This document shows, in pieces, positions 1-8,214 of a stretch of 64,000 bases of DNA. The stretch is taken from the NCBI GenBank assembly GCA_934307065.1, contig CAKRCD010000003.1:62001-126000 (forward strand), read 5' to 3'. This DNA is from an uncultured Bariatricus sp. GTDB lineage: Bacteria > Bacillota > Clostridia > Lachnospirales > Lachnospiraceae. The stretch's first letter is position 1. Each line of letters starts with the position of its first letter. The notes under the pieces were generated by a model. The model saw only the letters and a program-made list of their open reading frames with translations. It searched no databases and had not been told where the DNA came from. A program made the position numbers and the translations under genes.

Positions 1-236
1 GTCTCAACAAAAACGCCTTCTTCGTACAGTATCCTCGCAACCGCAAAACCATCTCCGCCATTATTTCCAGAACCGCACACAACTAGTGCCGTATGAGCAT
101 CCGGCATTTCCTGCTTTATCATTTCCACACATTGCTGTGCAGCCCGTTCCATCAGTACCAGCGACGGAATTCCAATCTGCTGAATCATACGGCTGTCTGA
201 CGCTTTCATCTGGTCTGCATTCAGAACATATTTCAT
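1..236 (-). CDS. nnr: NAD(P)HX epimerase/dehydratase Nnr, N-terminal part (cut by window edge)
   Basis: Only the first 78 codons lie in the window. They read as the YjeF N-terminal domain, which epimerises hydrated NAD(P)H so that the companion dehydratase can repair it. The visible start MKYVLNADQMKASD and the segment VVCGSGNNGGDGFAVAR, the nucleotide-binding glycine-rich loop, are typical. The ATG at 236 follows a GGAGA-like ribosome site. The gene lies downstream of rex on the same strand, 87 bases away, so a nicotinamide-redox sensor and a nicotinamide-repair enzyme are neighbours. Whether the C-terminal dehydratase domain is fused cannot be seen. Confidence 0.88.
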   Translation of the reverse strand, partial: MKYVLNADQMKASDSRMIQQIGIPSLVLMERAAQQCVEMIKQEMPDAHTALVVCGSGNNGGDGFAVARILYEEGVFVE

Positions 237-280
237 TCCAATCTCTCCTTATAAATCTGCTTCAGCACTATATAAACGTA

Positions 281-313
281 AAACGACGTGCAGGAACATT
301 TCCCCCACACGTC
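281..313 (-). terminator. Hairpin between rex and nnr
   Basis: The arms GACGTG and CACGTC (with partial further pairing) enclose a loop, and the minus strand then reads GTTTTACG. This is a modest intrinsic terminator or attenuator between rex and nnr. The U-tract is short, so some read-through is likely. Confidence 0.4.
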
Positions 314-323
314 ATCATTTTCC

Positions 324-971
324 CTATTCTTTATGATGTTCCTCGTTATATCTTGCCAGGTTATACGATAAACGCATCAGGCTTTCCGATATATGAACAT
401 TCTCAACAATAACGTCTTCCGGTAAATTCAAATCGGTATGTGCAAAGTTCAGAATTGCCTTCACTCCATGCTTTGCAAGAATTGCTGCCAGTTCTACTGC
501 AGCAGCCTTCGGGATGGTAAGCACTCCAATCTCTGCCGGATGTTCTACCAGAAAATTCTCCAGTTCTTCGATAGGCTGTACCGGAATGCCACGGACACTC
601 GTTCCAATCACTTCCGGGTCATGATCAAACATTCCCGTCAGAACAAATCCACGTTTTTCAAAAGCCGCATAATTGGCAAGTGCCTTTCCCAGATTTCCCG
701 AACCTACGATTATCATACTGTGGGCGACATCTATTCCAAGAATCTTTCCAATCTCACCATGTAAATATTTTACATTATATCCGTAACCCTGCTGTCCGAA
801 TCCGCCAAAGTTATTCAAATCCTGACGAATCTGTGACGCAGTCACTTTCATCCTTTTACTTAACTCATTAGATGAAATACGCTCTACCCCATTCTCCAAC
901 AATTCCCCCAAATAGCGATAGTAGCGCGGAAGCCTTCTAATGACGGCCTGCGATATTTGTCTCTCTCTCAC
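324..971 (-). CDS. rex: Redox-sensing transcriptional repressor Rex
   Basis: Rex represses fermentation and respiration genes and leaves DNA when NADH is high. The 215-residue length is normal for the family. An N-terminal winged helix (about residues 1-75, with QAVIRRLPRYYRYL and QIRQDLNNFG) is followed by a Rossmann domain whose NADH loop GSGNLG falls near residues 90-95. I prefer the GTG at 971, because AAGGTGG sits 8 bases before it. A GTG at 983 would add four residues but has no properly spaced ribosome site. A near-consensus Rex operator lies before ackA in this same window, which suggests a local target. Its own sigma-A promoter is at 1005-1033. Confidence 0.95.
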   Translation of the reverse strand: MRERQISQAVIRRLPRYYRYLGELLENGVERISSNELSKRMKVTASQIRQDLNNFGGFGQQGYGYNVKYLHGEIGKILGIDVAHSMIIVGSGNLGKALANYAAFEKRGFVLTGMFDHDPEVIGTSVRGIPVQPIEELENFLVEHPAEIGVLTIPKAAAVELAAILAKHGVKAILNFAHTDLNLPEDVIVENVHISESLMRLSYNLARYNEEHHKE

Positions 972-1004
972 TGTGTTATCCACCTTTAAAACCGTTTTTC
1001 CCTT

Positions 1005-1033
1005 ATTATAGTAAGTTCAAATAAAAATGTCAA
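1005..1033 (-). promoter_or_regulatory. Sigma-A promoter of rex
   Basis: On the minus strand TTGACA (1033-1028) and TATAAT (1010-1005) are separated by 17 bases. Both hexamers match consensus exactly. It is divergent from the promoter of the ABC-F gene. Confidence 0.85.
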
Positions 1034-1042
1034 ACTTAATAG

Positions 1043-1070
1043 TTGTTTTTTACCCTGTTTTCGATATAAT
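1043..1070 (+). promoter_or_regulatory. Promoter of the ABC-F gene
   Basis: TTGTTT (1043-1048), a 16-base spacer and TATAAT (1065-1070) precede the ribosome site AAGGAGGG and the ATG at 1111. Confidence 0.65.
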
Positions 1071-1110
1071 TATTAATTGACTGAAACACTCACAAGGAGG
1101 GAAATAATAC

Positions 1111-3030
1111 ATGATACTTGCATGTCACAATATCAGCAAATCTTTCGGCGAACAGACTATTGTACATGAGGGTTCTTTTCATATAGAGGAGCACGAAAAA
1201 GCAGCATTGGTGGGTATCAACGGGGCAGGAAAATCTACCATCATGAAAATGATTATGGGCGAACTTCCGTTAGACGGAGGCAGTGTCGTTCTGGCAAAAG
1301 GGAAAACCATCGGTTATCTCGCCCAGCATCAGGATTTATCCCATGGAAACTCTATTTATGAAGAAGTGAAATCCGCCAAGGCAGATGTCATTGCCATGGA
1401 AGCACAAATCCGCCAGATTGAAGAAGAATTAAGTTCTTTATCCGGGACTGCACTGGAAGAACGCCTGAATACTTATCATCGTCTGACTGCTGCTTTCGAG
1501 CGTGCAGACGGCTATACCTATAAAAGTGAAATTACCGGAGTTCTGAAGGGACTTGGGTTTACCGAAGAAGAATTTACAAAATGTGTAGACGATTTATCCG
1601 GGGGACAGAAAACACGTGTTTCTCTTGGCAAACTTCTGCTTACAAAACCGGACATTCTGCTTCTGGATGAACCTACCAACCATTTGGACATGAGTTCTAT
1701 TTCATGGCTGGAAACCTATCTGCTCAACTATTCCGGAGCTGTCCTTATCGTTTCCCATGACCGTTACTTTTTGAACCGGGTAGTATCAAAGGTCATTGAA
1801 ATCGAGCAGGGGCATATTATGACTTATGACGGAAATTACACTGCTTATGCACAGAAAAAACAGCAGCTCCGTGATGCCCGATTAAAAGAATATTTAAACC
1901 AGCAGCGGGAAATCAAGCATCAGGAGGCGGTTATTGAGAAATTAAAATCCTTCAACCGGGAGAAATCCATCCGCCGTGCCGAAAGCCGGGAAAAGATGTT
2001 GAATAAAATTGTTCCTCTGGAAAAACCTGTTGAACTGAATACGGATATCCATCTGCATTTGGAACCATCATGCGTGAGTGGAAATGATGTTCTGAAAGTG
2101 GAGGGGCTTTGCAAATCCTTTCCTCCTCAGATTCTTTTCCGGAATGTGGATTTTGAAATCAAACGTGGGGAACATGTTGCAATTATTGGAGATAACGGAA
2201 CCGGAAAGACTACCCTTCTGAAGATTTTAAATCAGGTGCTTCCTGCAGACAGCGGTACATTTACCCTTGGTACTAACGTAAAAATCGGCTACTATGACCA
2301 GGAACACCATGTATTAAATATGGACAAGACTATTTTTGATGAAATTTCTGACGATTATCCGACTCTTACCGGAACACGGATTCGCAATATCCTCGCAGCT
2401 TTCCTTTTTACGGGGGACGATGTATTTAAACTGATTCGTGACTTAAGTGGTGGGGAACGTGGCCGTGTATCCCTTGCCAAATTAATGCTCTCCGAAGCCA
2501 ATTTTTTGATTCTGGACGAGCCTACCAACCATTTGGATATTACCTCCAAAGAGATTTTGGAAAATGCATTAAATGATTATACCGGAACAGTACTTTACGT
2601 CTCTCATGACCGTTATTTCATCAATCAGACTGCAACACGGATTATGGAACTGACTAACAACCGTTTCATCAATTACATCGGGAACTATGACTATTATCTG
2701 GAGAAAAAAGAAGAACTGACCGCAGCCTACACTGTCTCTACTTCTTCCGATACTGTTCAGGCTGCTGAAACGACTGCCTCTGAAGCAAAACTGAGCTGGC
2801 AGGAGCAAAAAGAAGAACAGGCGCGCTTAAGAAAACGCCAGAATGAACTGAAAAAAACCGAAGATAGAATTGCATTTCTGGAAAACCGGGATGCCGAGCT
2901 GAACGAACTTCTTTCTAAAGAAGAAATTTATACTAACTCTGTAAAATGTCAGGAACTTGCCACGGAGAAGGCGGCAAACAACGAGGAACTGGAACTTCTT
3001 TATGAAAAGTGGGAAGAACTGGCAGAGTAA
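1111..3030 (+). CDS. ABC-F family ATPase (ribosome-associated, YdiF/Uup-like)
   Basis: This 639-residue soluble protein has two tandem ABC ATPase domains and no membrane segments. Walker A motifs are GINGAGKST (residues 35-43) and GDNGTGKTT. Signature motifs are LSGGQKTR and LSGGERGR. Walker B plus H-loop regions (LLLDEPTNHLD, ILDEPTNHLD) are intact in both halves. A charged linker of about 80 residues joins the domains, and a C-terminal Lys/Glu-rich coiled coil ends the protein. ABC-F proteins act on the ribosomal E site in translation or antibiotic protection. The sequence does not tell which applies here, but single-copy housekeeping context favours a translation role. The start follows AAGGAGGG by a good distance. 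Confidence 0.93.
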   Translation: MILACHNISKSFGEQTIVHEGSFHIEEHEKAALVGINGAGKSTIMKMIMGELPLDGGSVVLAKGKTIGYLAQHQDLSHGNSIYEEVKSAKADVIAMEAQIRQIEEELSSLSGTALEERLNTYHRLTAAFERADGYTYKSEITGVLKGLGFTEEEFTKCVDDLSGGQKTRVSLGKLLLTKPDILLLDEPTNHLDMSSISWLETYLLNYSGAVLIVSHDRYFLNRVVSKVIEIEQGHIMTYDGNYTAYAQKKQQLRDARLKEYLNQQREIKHQEAVIEKLKSFNREKSIRRAESREKMLNKIVPLEKPVELNTDIHLHLEPSCVSGNDVLKVEGLCKSFPPQILFRNVDFEIKRGEHVAIIGDNGTGKTTLLKILNQVLPADSGTFTLGTNVKIGYYDQEHHVLNMDKTIFDEISDDYPTLTGTRIRNILAAFLFTGDDVFKLIRDLSGGERGRVSLAKLMLSEANFLILDEPTNHLDITSKEILENALNDYTGTVLYVSHDRYFINQTATRIMELTNNRFINYIGNYDYYLEKKEELTAAYTVSTSSDTVQAAETTASEAKLSWQEQKEEQARLRKRQNELKKTEDRIAFLENRDAELNELLSKEEIYTNSVKCQELATEKAANNEELELLYEKWEELAE

Positions 3031-3052
3031 ACCAGAAACAGTGTTATATGAT

Positions 3053-3225
3053 AAAGGAAGCACTTTTCTGTAAGCAAACAATTGGTTGATTTTCGCAGAT
3101 TTACGAGCATAGCATTGACAAAAATCGACTGTCTGAGCCTTATGGCGAGTTTCGATTTTTGTCAAGCAATATGCGGCACAGTAAATCCAGAAAATCTACA
3201 TGTTTGCGTCAGAAAAGTGCTTTAC
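3053..3225. repeat. Long imperfect palindrome, MITE/REP-like, between convergent genes
   Basis: About 170 bases fold into one nested hairpin. Outer arms: AAGCACTTTTCTG (3059-3071) pairs with CAGAAAAGTGCTT. Middle arms around GATTTTC/GAAAATC pair imperfectly and are followed by GATTTAC/GTAAATC. Inner arms: TTGACAAAAATCGA pairs with TCGATTTTTGTCAA around a short GC-richer loop. The outer right arm runs into CTGTTTTT. It lies between the 3' ends of the ABC-F gene (plus) and the MoaE-like gene (minus), so it can act as a bidirectional terminator. Multi-arm symmetry over this length exceeds a normal terminator and suggests a mobile palindromic repeat. No second copy is in this window. Confidence 0.7.
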
Positions 3226-3230
3226 TGTTT

Positions 3231-3629
3231 TTAATATAATTCTGTCTCTGTAACACATTCAGATTTTATTGTTCCAACCAGACTCTGCAGAGCATCAATG
3301 ACTCTTGGCCGGATATCTCCACCGATTAAGACATACATAATGTCATCTCCAACCTGAAGTTCTCCTTCATTTAACCAGACTCTGACATAATAAATGCCTT
3401 CCAGTTTCTTTGTTTCTTCAATGGCTGCGGCAACTTTTTCTTTATCATAAGAAAACTGCATTCCCGTCACTGCTTTTCCAGTGTCCTCACCGTTACGTAC
3501 CTTTGCCTTCGGTGTCTCTCTGACGATTCCGTTATGTGTCAGATACATTCCAACCTTTTCCGCATCCGGTGCAGCTTTTGCCTCTTTCATCCATTCATCA
3601 ATAGATGGTACTTTTCTTTCGTATCCCAT
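3231..3629 (-). CDS. MoaE-like molybdenum cofactor biosynthesis family protein
   Basis: This 132-residue protein resembles MoaE, the large subunit of molybdopterin synthase. The supporting segment is the C-terminal half, WLNEGELQVGDDIMYVLIGG, followed by an Arg and a helix ending in TIKSECVTE, which matches the family pattern of GeL.vGd, R, and a terminal Lys-rich helix. The classical P-x-W-K-x-E active-site motif is not obvious. No moaD, moaA, moaC or molybdoenzyme gene is nearby. It may be a divergent MoaE homologue with another role. The ATG at 3629 follows GAAAGGAAG. Confidence 0.7.
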   Translation of the reverse strand: MGYERKVPSIDEWMKEAKAAPDAEKVGMYLTHNGIVRETPKAKVRNGEDTGKAVTGMQFSYDKEKVAAAIEETKKLEGIYYVRVWLNEGELQVGDDIMYVLIGGDIRPRVIDALQSLVGTIKSECVTETELY

Positions 3630-3643
3630 TTTTTCTTCCTTTC

Positions 3644-3982
3644 TTATCCCATAGCTGTTATATAATATTCATCCTGACAGCTTCTTCCTTCATTTTTTAC
3701 CAAAAGCTGATATTCATCATATGAATTCATTCCATTATTTCTAAGTATTTCACCAATATTTTGTCTGCTGCTTGGAATAATTCTGCTTTGAACCCATTTC
3801 AAACTCCATTCCGAATCCATATGGCGTATTCCTTTTTTCAAGAATAGTGACATCATAAATGGTGATTCCTTTTCAGATACATCGTCAGGAATATCTATTG
3901 TAAATTCTTTATTTTTTTCATCATAATTTAAAATAGCAATCACTTTGTTTTTATCAGTTCTTTTTACTGCGTACTTCTTCAA
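3644..3982 (-). CDS. Small protein linked to the HipA-like kinase remnant
   Basis: A 112-residue protein that I cannot name with certainty. Its second half (VQSRIIPSSRQNIGEIL, then a Gly, a YDEY stretch and GRSCQDEYYI) resembles the N-terminal region that precedes the kinase domain in some HipA-like proteins. Here it lies downstream of, and overlaps by 29 bases, the kinase-domain reading frame. The start is probably TTG at 3982 after GGTGGTGC. The surrounding DNA is more AT-rich than the neighbouring housekeeping genes. It may be an antitoxin-like or accessory partner. Function is not assigned. Confidence 0.55.
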   Translation of the reverse strand: MKKYAVKRTDKNKVIAILNYDEKNKEFTIDIPDDVSEKESPFMMSLFLKKGIRHMDSEWSLKWVQSRIIPSSRQNIGEILRNNGMNSYDEYQLLVKNEGRSCQDEYYITAMG

Positions 3983-4602
3983 AATAGCACCACCTTTTCC
4001 AAATCAGTTCCCAGATTTTATTGATGTGACTCTGCGAAAGCACTTGATTAATATCTTTCAAAATATACTCTTTATCATTCTGCTTCAGTTCATTTATTTT
4101 TAAATCAAAACCATTTGGAATGAAGGATAAATTATACTCCAATGACTTTGCTCCTATATAATTATTTACAGGAACATCACGCATAACATCTACATTCTCA
4201 ATTGCTTTCTCATCTCCATATGTTGAAAACAGCAAAGAAACGCCTTGGTCAAACAACGGTGCCATCCGTATACTTTCATCCATTTCATTACGTAATATTT
4301 CCAGATTACTTCCATGACGGTCTCTGTTCACAACTAAATAATCAATGCAAAACATCTGGTAAATATACCTTTCCCAACCATTTCGTATTGCAAATTCTAA
4401 TGGAGATTCCAGTTCTCTTTTCTGTAAATCATAATACAAATCATAAGGCAACTTTTCTTCATTCTCTTTACGGAAACATTCTTTTTCCATTGATTTCTTC
4501 ATAAGCTTTCAGAAAACATCCCGGAGTCCCAGGTGACATCTTACGAGCTGCCCAATCTAAGTGTCTCATATCCTGCATTTCTATTACAATATCTTCCATC
4601 AT
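3954..4602 (-). pseudogene. HipA-like serine/threonine kinase, internally deleted and frameshifted
   Basis: Reading starts at 4602 after a GGGGG ribosome site and gives MMEDIVIEMQDMRHLDWAA... through EINGKR, then stops after three more codons. In another frame, from about 4502, the reading resumes as FRKENEEKLPYD and contains the HipA-type catalytic loop NRDRHGSN (residues 60-66 of that frame) and the metal-binding LFDQG. The ATP-binding glycine-rich region expected between these parts is missing. I infer an out-of-frame deletion. A shorter protein starting at 4502 (182 residues) could still be made but would lack the N-lobe. HipA family kinases are toxin-antitoxin or persistence factors. Confidence 0.6.
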
Positions 4603-4679
4603 ACACCCCCTTTACTTATTTTTCCCAAATACTATGATTTCATATTATCATAATTTTCTATAGAAGAAAACATAGAATT

Positions 4680-4735
4680 TACCAACAAAACAAATCAGGA
4701 GAGATACTGGCAAAACTTACCCCACTCTCCTGATT
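4680..4735 (-). terminator. Terminator downstream of icd
   Basis: AATCAGGAGAG and CTCTCCTGATT form an 11-base stem (4693-4735), and the minus strand then reads TTTGTTTTGTTGG. A second smaller hairpin (ATCCAC...GTGGAT, about 4769-4796) lies between it and the icd stop. Confidence 0.7.
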
Positions 4736-4825
4736 CATTATTTATAATGCCAAGGTCAAAAAGTCTAAATCCACATGAGCCTGCTTATAAGTGGATGAAA
4801 GACCTTGAAACCAATATCTCAAAAT

Positions 4826-6025
4826 CTAATTCAATCGCTTTGCAATGGCTTTGATAAAGTCTTCGCTGTTTAATACAACCGGGTTTTCCAGTGTTGTGAT
4901 AAGTGCAAGGTCTTTTGTCATTTCACCGGATTCAATGGTATCAATCGTTGCCTTTTCCAATTTGTCAGCAAATTCCATCAATTCAGCATTTCCATCCAAT
5001 TCTCCACGTTTTCTTAAGGCACCTGTCCATGCGAAAATAGTTGCAACGGAGTTGGTTGATGTTTCTTCTCCTTTCAGGTGTTTGTAATAATGACGCTGTA
5101 CTGTTCCATGTGCGGCTTCGTATTCGTAGTATCCTTCTGGAGAAACCAGAACAGAAGTCATCATAGCAAGAGAGCCAAATGCGGAAGAAATCATGTCACT
5201 CATAACATCTCCGTCATAGTTCTTGCATGCCCATATGTATCCACCTTCTGATTTCATGACACGTGCAACAGCATCATCGATCAAAGTGTAGAAATATTCA
5301 ATTCCTGCTTTTTCAAATTTATCTTTGTATTCTGCGTCAAATATTTCCTGAAATATATCTTTGAATGTATGATCATATTTCTTAGAAATCGTATCTTTTG
5401 TGGCAAACCACAAATCCTGTCTGGTGTCCAGTGCATAATTGAAGCAGCTTCTTGCAAAGCTTTCAATAGAACCGCAGACATTATGGATTCCCTGTGCTAT
5501 ACCAGGTCCATCATAGTTATGTACCAGTTCTCTTGTCTCTGTCCCATCTGCTGCCGTATAAACCAGTTCTACTTTACCCGGTCCCGGAACTTTTATCTCC
5601 GTATTTTCATAAACATCTCCATACGCATGTCTGGCAATGGTAATTGGTTTTTTCCAGTTCTTTACACATGGCTCGATTCCTTTTACCGGAATCGGTGCGC
5701 GGAAAACAGTTCCGTCCAGCATGGTACGAATGGTTCCATTTGGACTTTTCCACATTTTTTTCAGATCATATTCTTTTACTCTGGCTGCGTTTGGTGTGAT
5801 GGTTGCACACTTAACTGCTACTTTGTATTTCTTTGTAGCATTTGCCGAGTCAATCGTTACCTGGTCATCTGTCTCATTTCTGTATTCCAGCCCTAAATCA
5901 TAGTATTCGGTCTTCAAATCAATAAAAGGAAGCAATAAATGTTCCTTTATCATCCCCCAAAGGATTCGGGTCATCTCATCCCCATCCATCTCTACAAGTG
6001 GTGTTGTCATTTTAATTTTGCTCAT
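4826..6025 (-). CDS. icd: NADP-type isocitrate dehydrogenase (eukaryotic-like subfamily)
   Basis: Converts isocitrate to 2-oxoglutarate and CO2. The 399-residue length and segments [29 protein letters not shown] and the C-terminal [16 protein letters not shown] match the homodimeric IDH family found in eukaryotes and many anaerobes. It is the last gene of an operon with a GntR regulator (12 bases upstream) and a Re-type citrate synthase. Together with an aconitase not present here these make 2-oxoglutarate for glutamate synthesis. The ATG at 6025 has GGAGGACAAT directly upstream. Confidence 0.96.
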   Translation of the reverse strand: MSKIKMTTPLVEMDGDEMTRILWGMIKEHLLLPFIDLKTEYYDLGLEYRNETDDQVTIDSANATKKYKVAVKCATITPNAARVKEYDLKKMWKSPNGTIRTMLDGTVFRAPIPVKGIEPCVKNWKKPITIARHAYGDVYENTEIKVPGPGKVELVYTAADGTETRELVHNYDGPGIAQGIHNVCGSIESFARSCFNYALDTRQDLWFATKDTISKKYDHTFKDIFQEIFDAEYKDKFEKAGIEYFYTLIDDAVARVMKSEGGYIWACKNYDGDVMSDMISSAFGSLAMMTSVLVSPEGYYEYEAAHGTVQRHYYKHLKGEETSTNSVATIFAWTGALRKRGELDGNAELMEFADKLEKATIDTIESGEMTKDLALITTLENPVVLNSEDFIKAIAKRLN

Positions 6026-6037
6026 ATTGTCCTCCTT

Positions 6038-6676
6038 TTATTCCTGACTCATATGCAGGTGCTTCATTACGTTTAAGATGTGTTCGTTGGCAAATTTTTC
6101 TGCCTCATCCGCATTGCCTTCTTTGATGGCATTTAAAATCTGACGATGCTCTTCTATCGACTTTTTGGCTCTGGATTTTTCTTTCACGGAATTTCGTCTT
6201 GCAAGCTGGACATACTTATGAAAGTCCGATAATACATGCTCCAAAATCCTGCTTTCCGATGCTGCATAAAGTATCTGATGAAATCTTCCGTCCAACTCTG
6301 TGAGCTGTTCCATGTTGTCCTTTTCCAAATGATATTCTGAAAGAACCAATGCTTCCTCCAGTTCCTCTATCTTTTCTTTTGTGATATGCTCTGCCGCCAT
6401 GCGCACGCAGAGGCCTTCCAGTTCTGAACGAATCATATAAATATCATGGACATCTTTCTCCGAAATTCCGATTACATAAGCGCCCCGATTGGGAATGATT
6501 TTTACTAAACCTTCCAGTTCCAGCTGTCTGAGTGCCTCTCTTACCGGTGTTCGGCTGACTCCAAGTTCTTTGCCCAGTGTGGCCTCCCGGAGTTCTTCAT
6601 CTGCCTGATATTTTCCTTTTAGGATATTCTCCCGGATGGTCTGAAAAACCTGCCCTCTTAAAGAATAATTTTCCAT
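6038..6676 (-). CDS. GntR-family transcriptional regulator (FadR/FCD type)
   Basis: A 212-residue regulator. The N-terminal winged helix (about residues 5-72) shows ELGVSRTPVREALRQLELEG followed by NRGAYV, the hallmark of the GntR family. The C-terminal all-helical FCD effector domain keeps the pattern of acidic and His residues (for example D..FH and EH near residues 130 and 175) used to bind a metal and a small carboxylate. The gene lies between Re-citrate synthase and icd, so a TCA-related acid is a sensible effector, by inference. A perfect palindrome with core TTGTATACAA overlaps the operon promoter, as expected for autoregulation. Confidence 0.93.
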   Translation of the reverse strand: MENYSLRGQVFQTIRENILKGKYQADEELREATLGKELGVSRTPVREALRQLELEGLVKIIPNRGAYVIGISEKDVHDIYMIRSELEGLCVRMAAEHITKEKIEELEEALVLSEYHLEKDNMEQLTELDGRFHQILYAASESRILEHVLSDFHKYVQLARRNSVKEKSRAKKSIEEHRQILNAIKEGNADEAEKFANEHILNVMKHLHMSQE

Positions 6677-6737
6677 ACTGCTCCCCTATTTCTTTCTGCC
6701 TTTTGTCCGTATCCTTTAAAACAAACTATATTTCCGA

Positions 6738-8126
6738 CTATAATACAATTCCGTATTTATCACAAATTTCATCAATATGTGCCACCAGTTCATTATCCGT
6801 AAGAACGGTTACACGGCCACCGGCATACTCTTCATCCACCCATTCTTTTACTTTTGCGGCAAGAATGGAATTTTTACTTAAAGCCCGCTCTCCGGTCAGA
6901 TGATAATAGCTGTTGATCCAGTGGACGATTCCTGCAAGACCAGATGTATTAGACACTGCTACAAGTGGTGGCCGGTTCAGGAATTTACCCGTATCAAATA
7001 TATTATATATTTCTTCATTTTTCAGAAGTCCGTCGGCATGGATTCCTGCTCTGGTTACATTGAAATTCTTACCTACAAACGGAGTTCTTGGCGGAATCTG
7101 ATAACCGATTTCTTTCTCATAATATTCCGCAATCTCGGTAATCACTTTGGTATCCATTCCATCTAAGGTTCCGCGAAGCTGTGCATATTCAAATACCATT
7201 GCTTCCAATGGTGTATTTCCGGTCCGTTCTCCAATTCCAAACAGAGAACAGTTTACACCACATGCTCCATACAACCATGACGTGGTTGAATTATTGACTG
7301 CTTTATAGAAATCATTATGTCCATGAAATTCAATCAATTCACTCGGTACACCTGCATGAACACGAATACCGTAAATAATTCCCGGAATAGACCTTGGAAT
7401 CACAGCACCTGGATAGTTAACCCCATATCCCATCGTATCGCAAACCCGGATTTTAATCGGAATCTTATATTCCTCCATCAACTTCATCAGTTCCAAACAG
7501 AACGGAATAACGAAACCATAAATATCCGAACGGGTAATATCTTCCAAATGACATCTTGGACGGACTCCCGTTTCCAGACATTCACGAACTACAGACAAAT
7601 AGTGTTCCAGGGCCTCTCGTCTTGTCATTTTTAATTTGTAAAAAATATGATAATCTGAACAGCTTACTAAAATACCTGTCTCTTTCATACCAATTTCTTT
7701 TACAAATTCAAAATCCTTCTTGTTGGCACGAATCCAACTTGTAACTTCCGGGAACTCATATCCGAGTTCCATACACTTATATGCCGCGTCCCTGTCTTTT
7801 TTACTATATAAGAAAAATTCACTCTGTCTGATTTTTCCTTTTGGGCCACCGAGCCGGTGTAAATATTCGTATAAAGTTACTATCTGCTCGGTTGTATACG
7901 GAGCTCTTGACTGTTGTCCATCCCGAAAAGTCGTATCCGTGATCCATATTTCATCTGGCATATGGTGCGGAACAATTCTATCGTTAAACGCAATTTTCGG
8001 AATCTCATCATATTGAAACAAATTTCGGAAAACATTCGGTGACGCTACGTCTACCAATGGATACATATGTTCTTCCAGTTGTAATAAATTAGTCTGCTCA
8101 TTTAAATATACTTTTCTTGTTTCCAT
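6738..8126 (-). CDS. Re-type citrate synthase (isopropylmalate/homocitrate synthase superfamily)
   Basis: The 462-residue product belongs to the DRE-TIM metallolyase family. TDTTFRDGQQ (about residues 63-72) holds the metal-binding Asp and catalytic Arg, and EFHGHNDFYKAVNN holds the HxH metal site. It resembles the Re-citrate synthase of Clostridium kluyveri rather than LeuA: it lacks the C-terminal LeuA regulatory domain and sits with isocitrate dehydrogenase. It would condense acetyl-CoA and oxaloacetate. The ATG at 8126 is preferred because GGGGTGA lies 7 bases upstream. The longer reading from 8177 would start inside the promoter and operator. It could instead be a homocitrate or citramalate synthase. 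Confidence 0.85.
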   Translation of the reverse strand: METRKVYLNEQTNLLQLEEHMYPLVDVASPNVFRNLFQYDEIPKIAFNDRIVPHHMPDEIWITDTTFRDGQQSRAPYTTEQIVTLYEYLHRLGGPKGKIRQSEFFLYSKKDRDAAYKCMELGYEFPEVTSWIRANKKDFEFVKEIGMKETGILVSCSDYHIFYKLKMTRREALEHYLSVVRECLETGVRPRCHLEDITRSDIYGFVIPFCLELMKLMEEYKIPIKIRVCDTMGYGVNYPGAVIPRSIPGIIYGIRVHAGVPSELIEFHGHNDFYKAVNNSTTSWLYGACGVNCSLFGIGERTGNTPLEAMVFEYAQLRGTLDGMDTKVITEIAEYYEKEIGYQIPPRTPFVGKNFNVTRAGIHADGLLKNEEIYNIFDTGKFLNRPPLVAVSNTSGLAGIVHWINSYYHLTGERALSKNSILAAKVKEWVDEEYAGGRVTVLTDNELVAHIDEICDKYGIVL

Positions 8127-8152
8127 CTGTATTTCACCCCAAGCGGTATTTT

Positions 8153-8176
8153 TGTATAATTGTATACAATTATACA
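8153..8176. promoter_or_regulatory. Perfect 24-base palindrome, probable GntR operator
   Basis: Bases 8153-8164 are the exact reverse complement of 8165-8176. The centre reads TTGTATACAA (8160-8169), which has the half-site symmetry usual for FadR-subfamily GntR proteins. It covers the -10 element and most of the spacer of the operon promoter. Confidence 0.75.
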
Positions 8177-8187
8177 TTATATGTCAA
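8159..8187 (-). promoter_or_regulatory. Promoter of the Re-citrate synthase/gntR/icd operon
   Basis: Minus-strand TTGACA (8187-8182), 17-base spacer, TACAAT (8164-8159). The palindrome at 8153-8176 overlaps it, so a bound dimer would block polymerase. Confidence 0.8.
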
Positions 8188-8214
8188 GAGTGATTTTTTC
8201 AGAAATTCAATTAT

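Noticed and set aside
2827..3165. 112-codon minus-strand reading frame inside the ABC-F gene end and the palindrome
   Set aside because: It lies antisense to the ABC-F coiled coil and in a repeat; no domain, no ribosome site.
5369..5896. 175-codon plus-strand reading frame inside icd
   Set aside because: Antisense shadow of a clear metabolic gene, with Cys/Phe/Ile-rich composition typical of such shadows.
8127..8177. Longer start for the Re-citrate synthase
   Set aside because: The extra codons lie in the promoter palindrome, while the ATG at 8126 has a good ribosome site.
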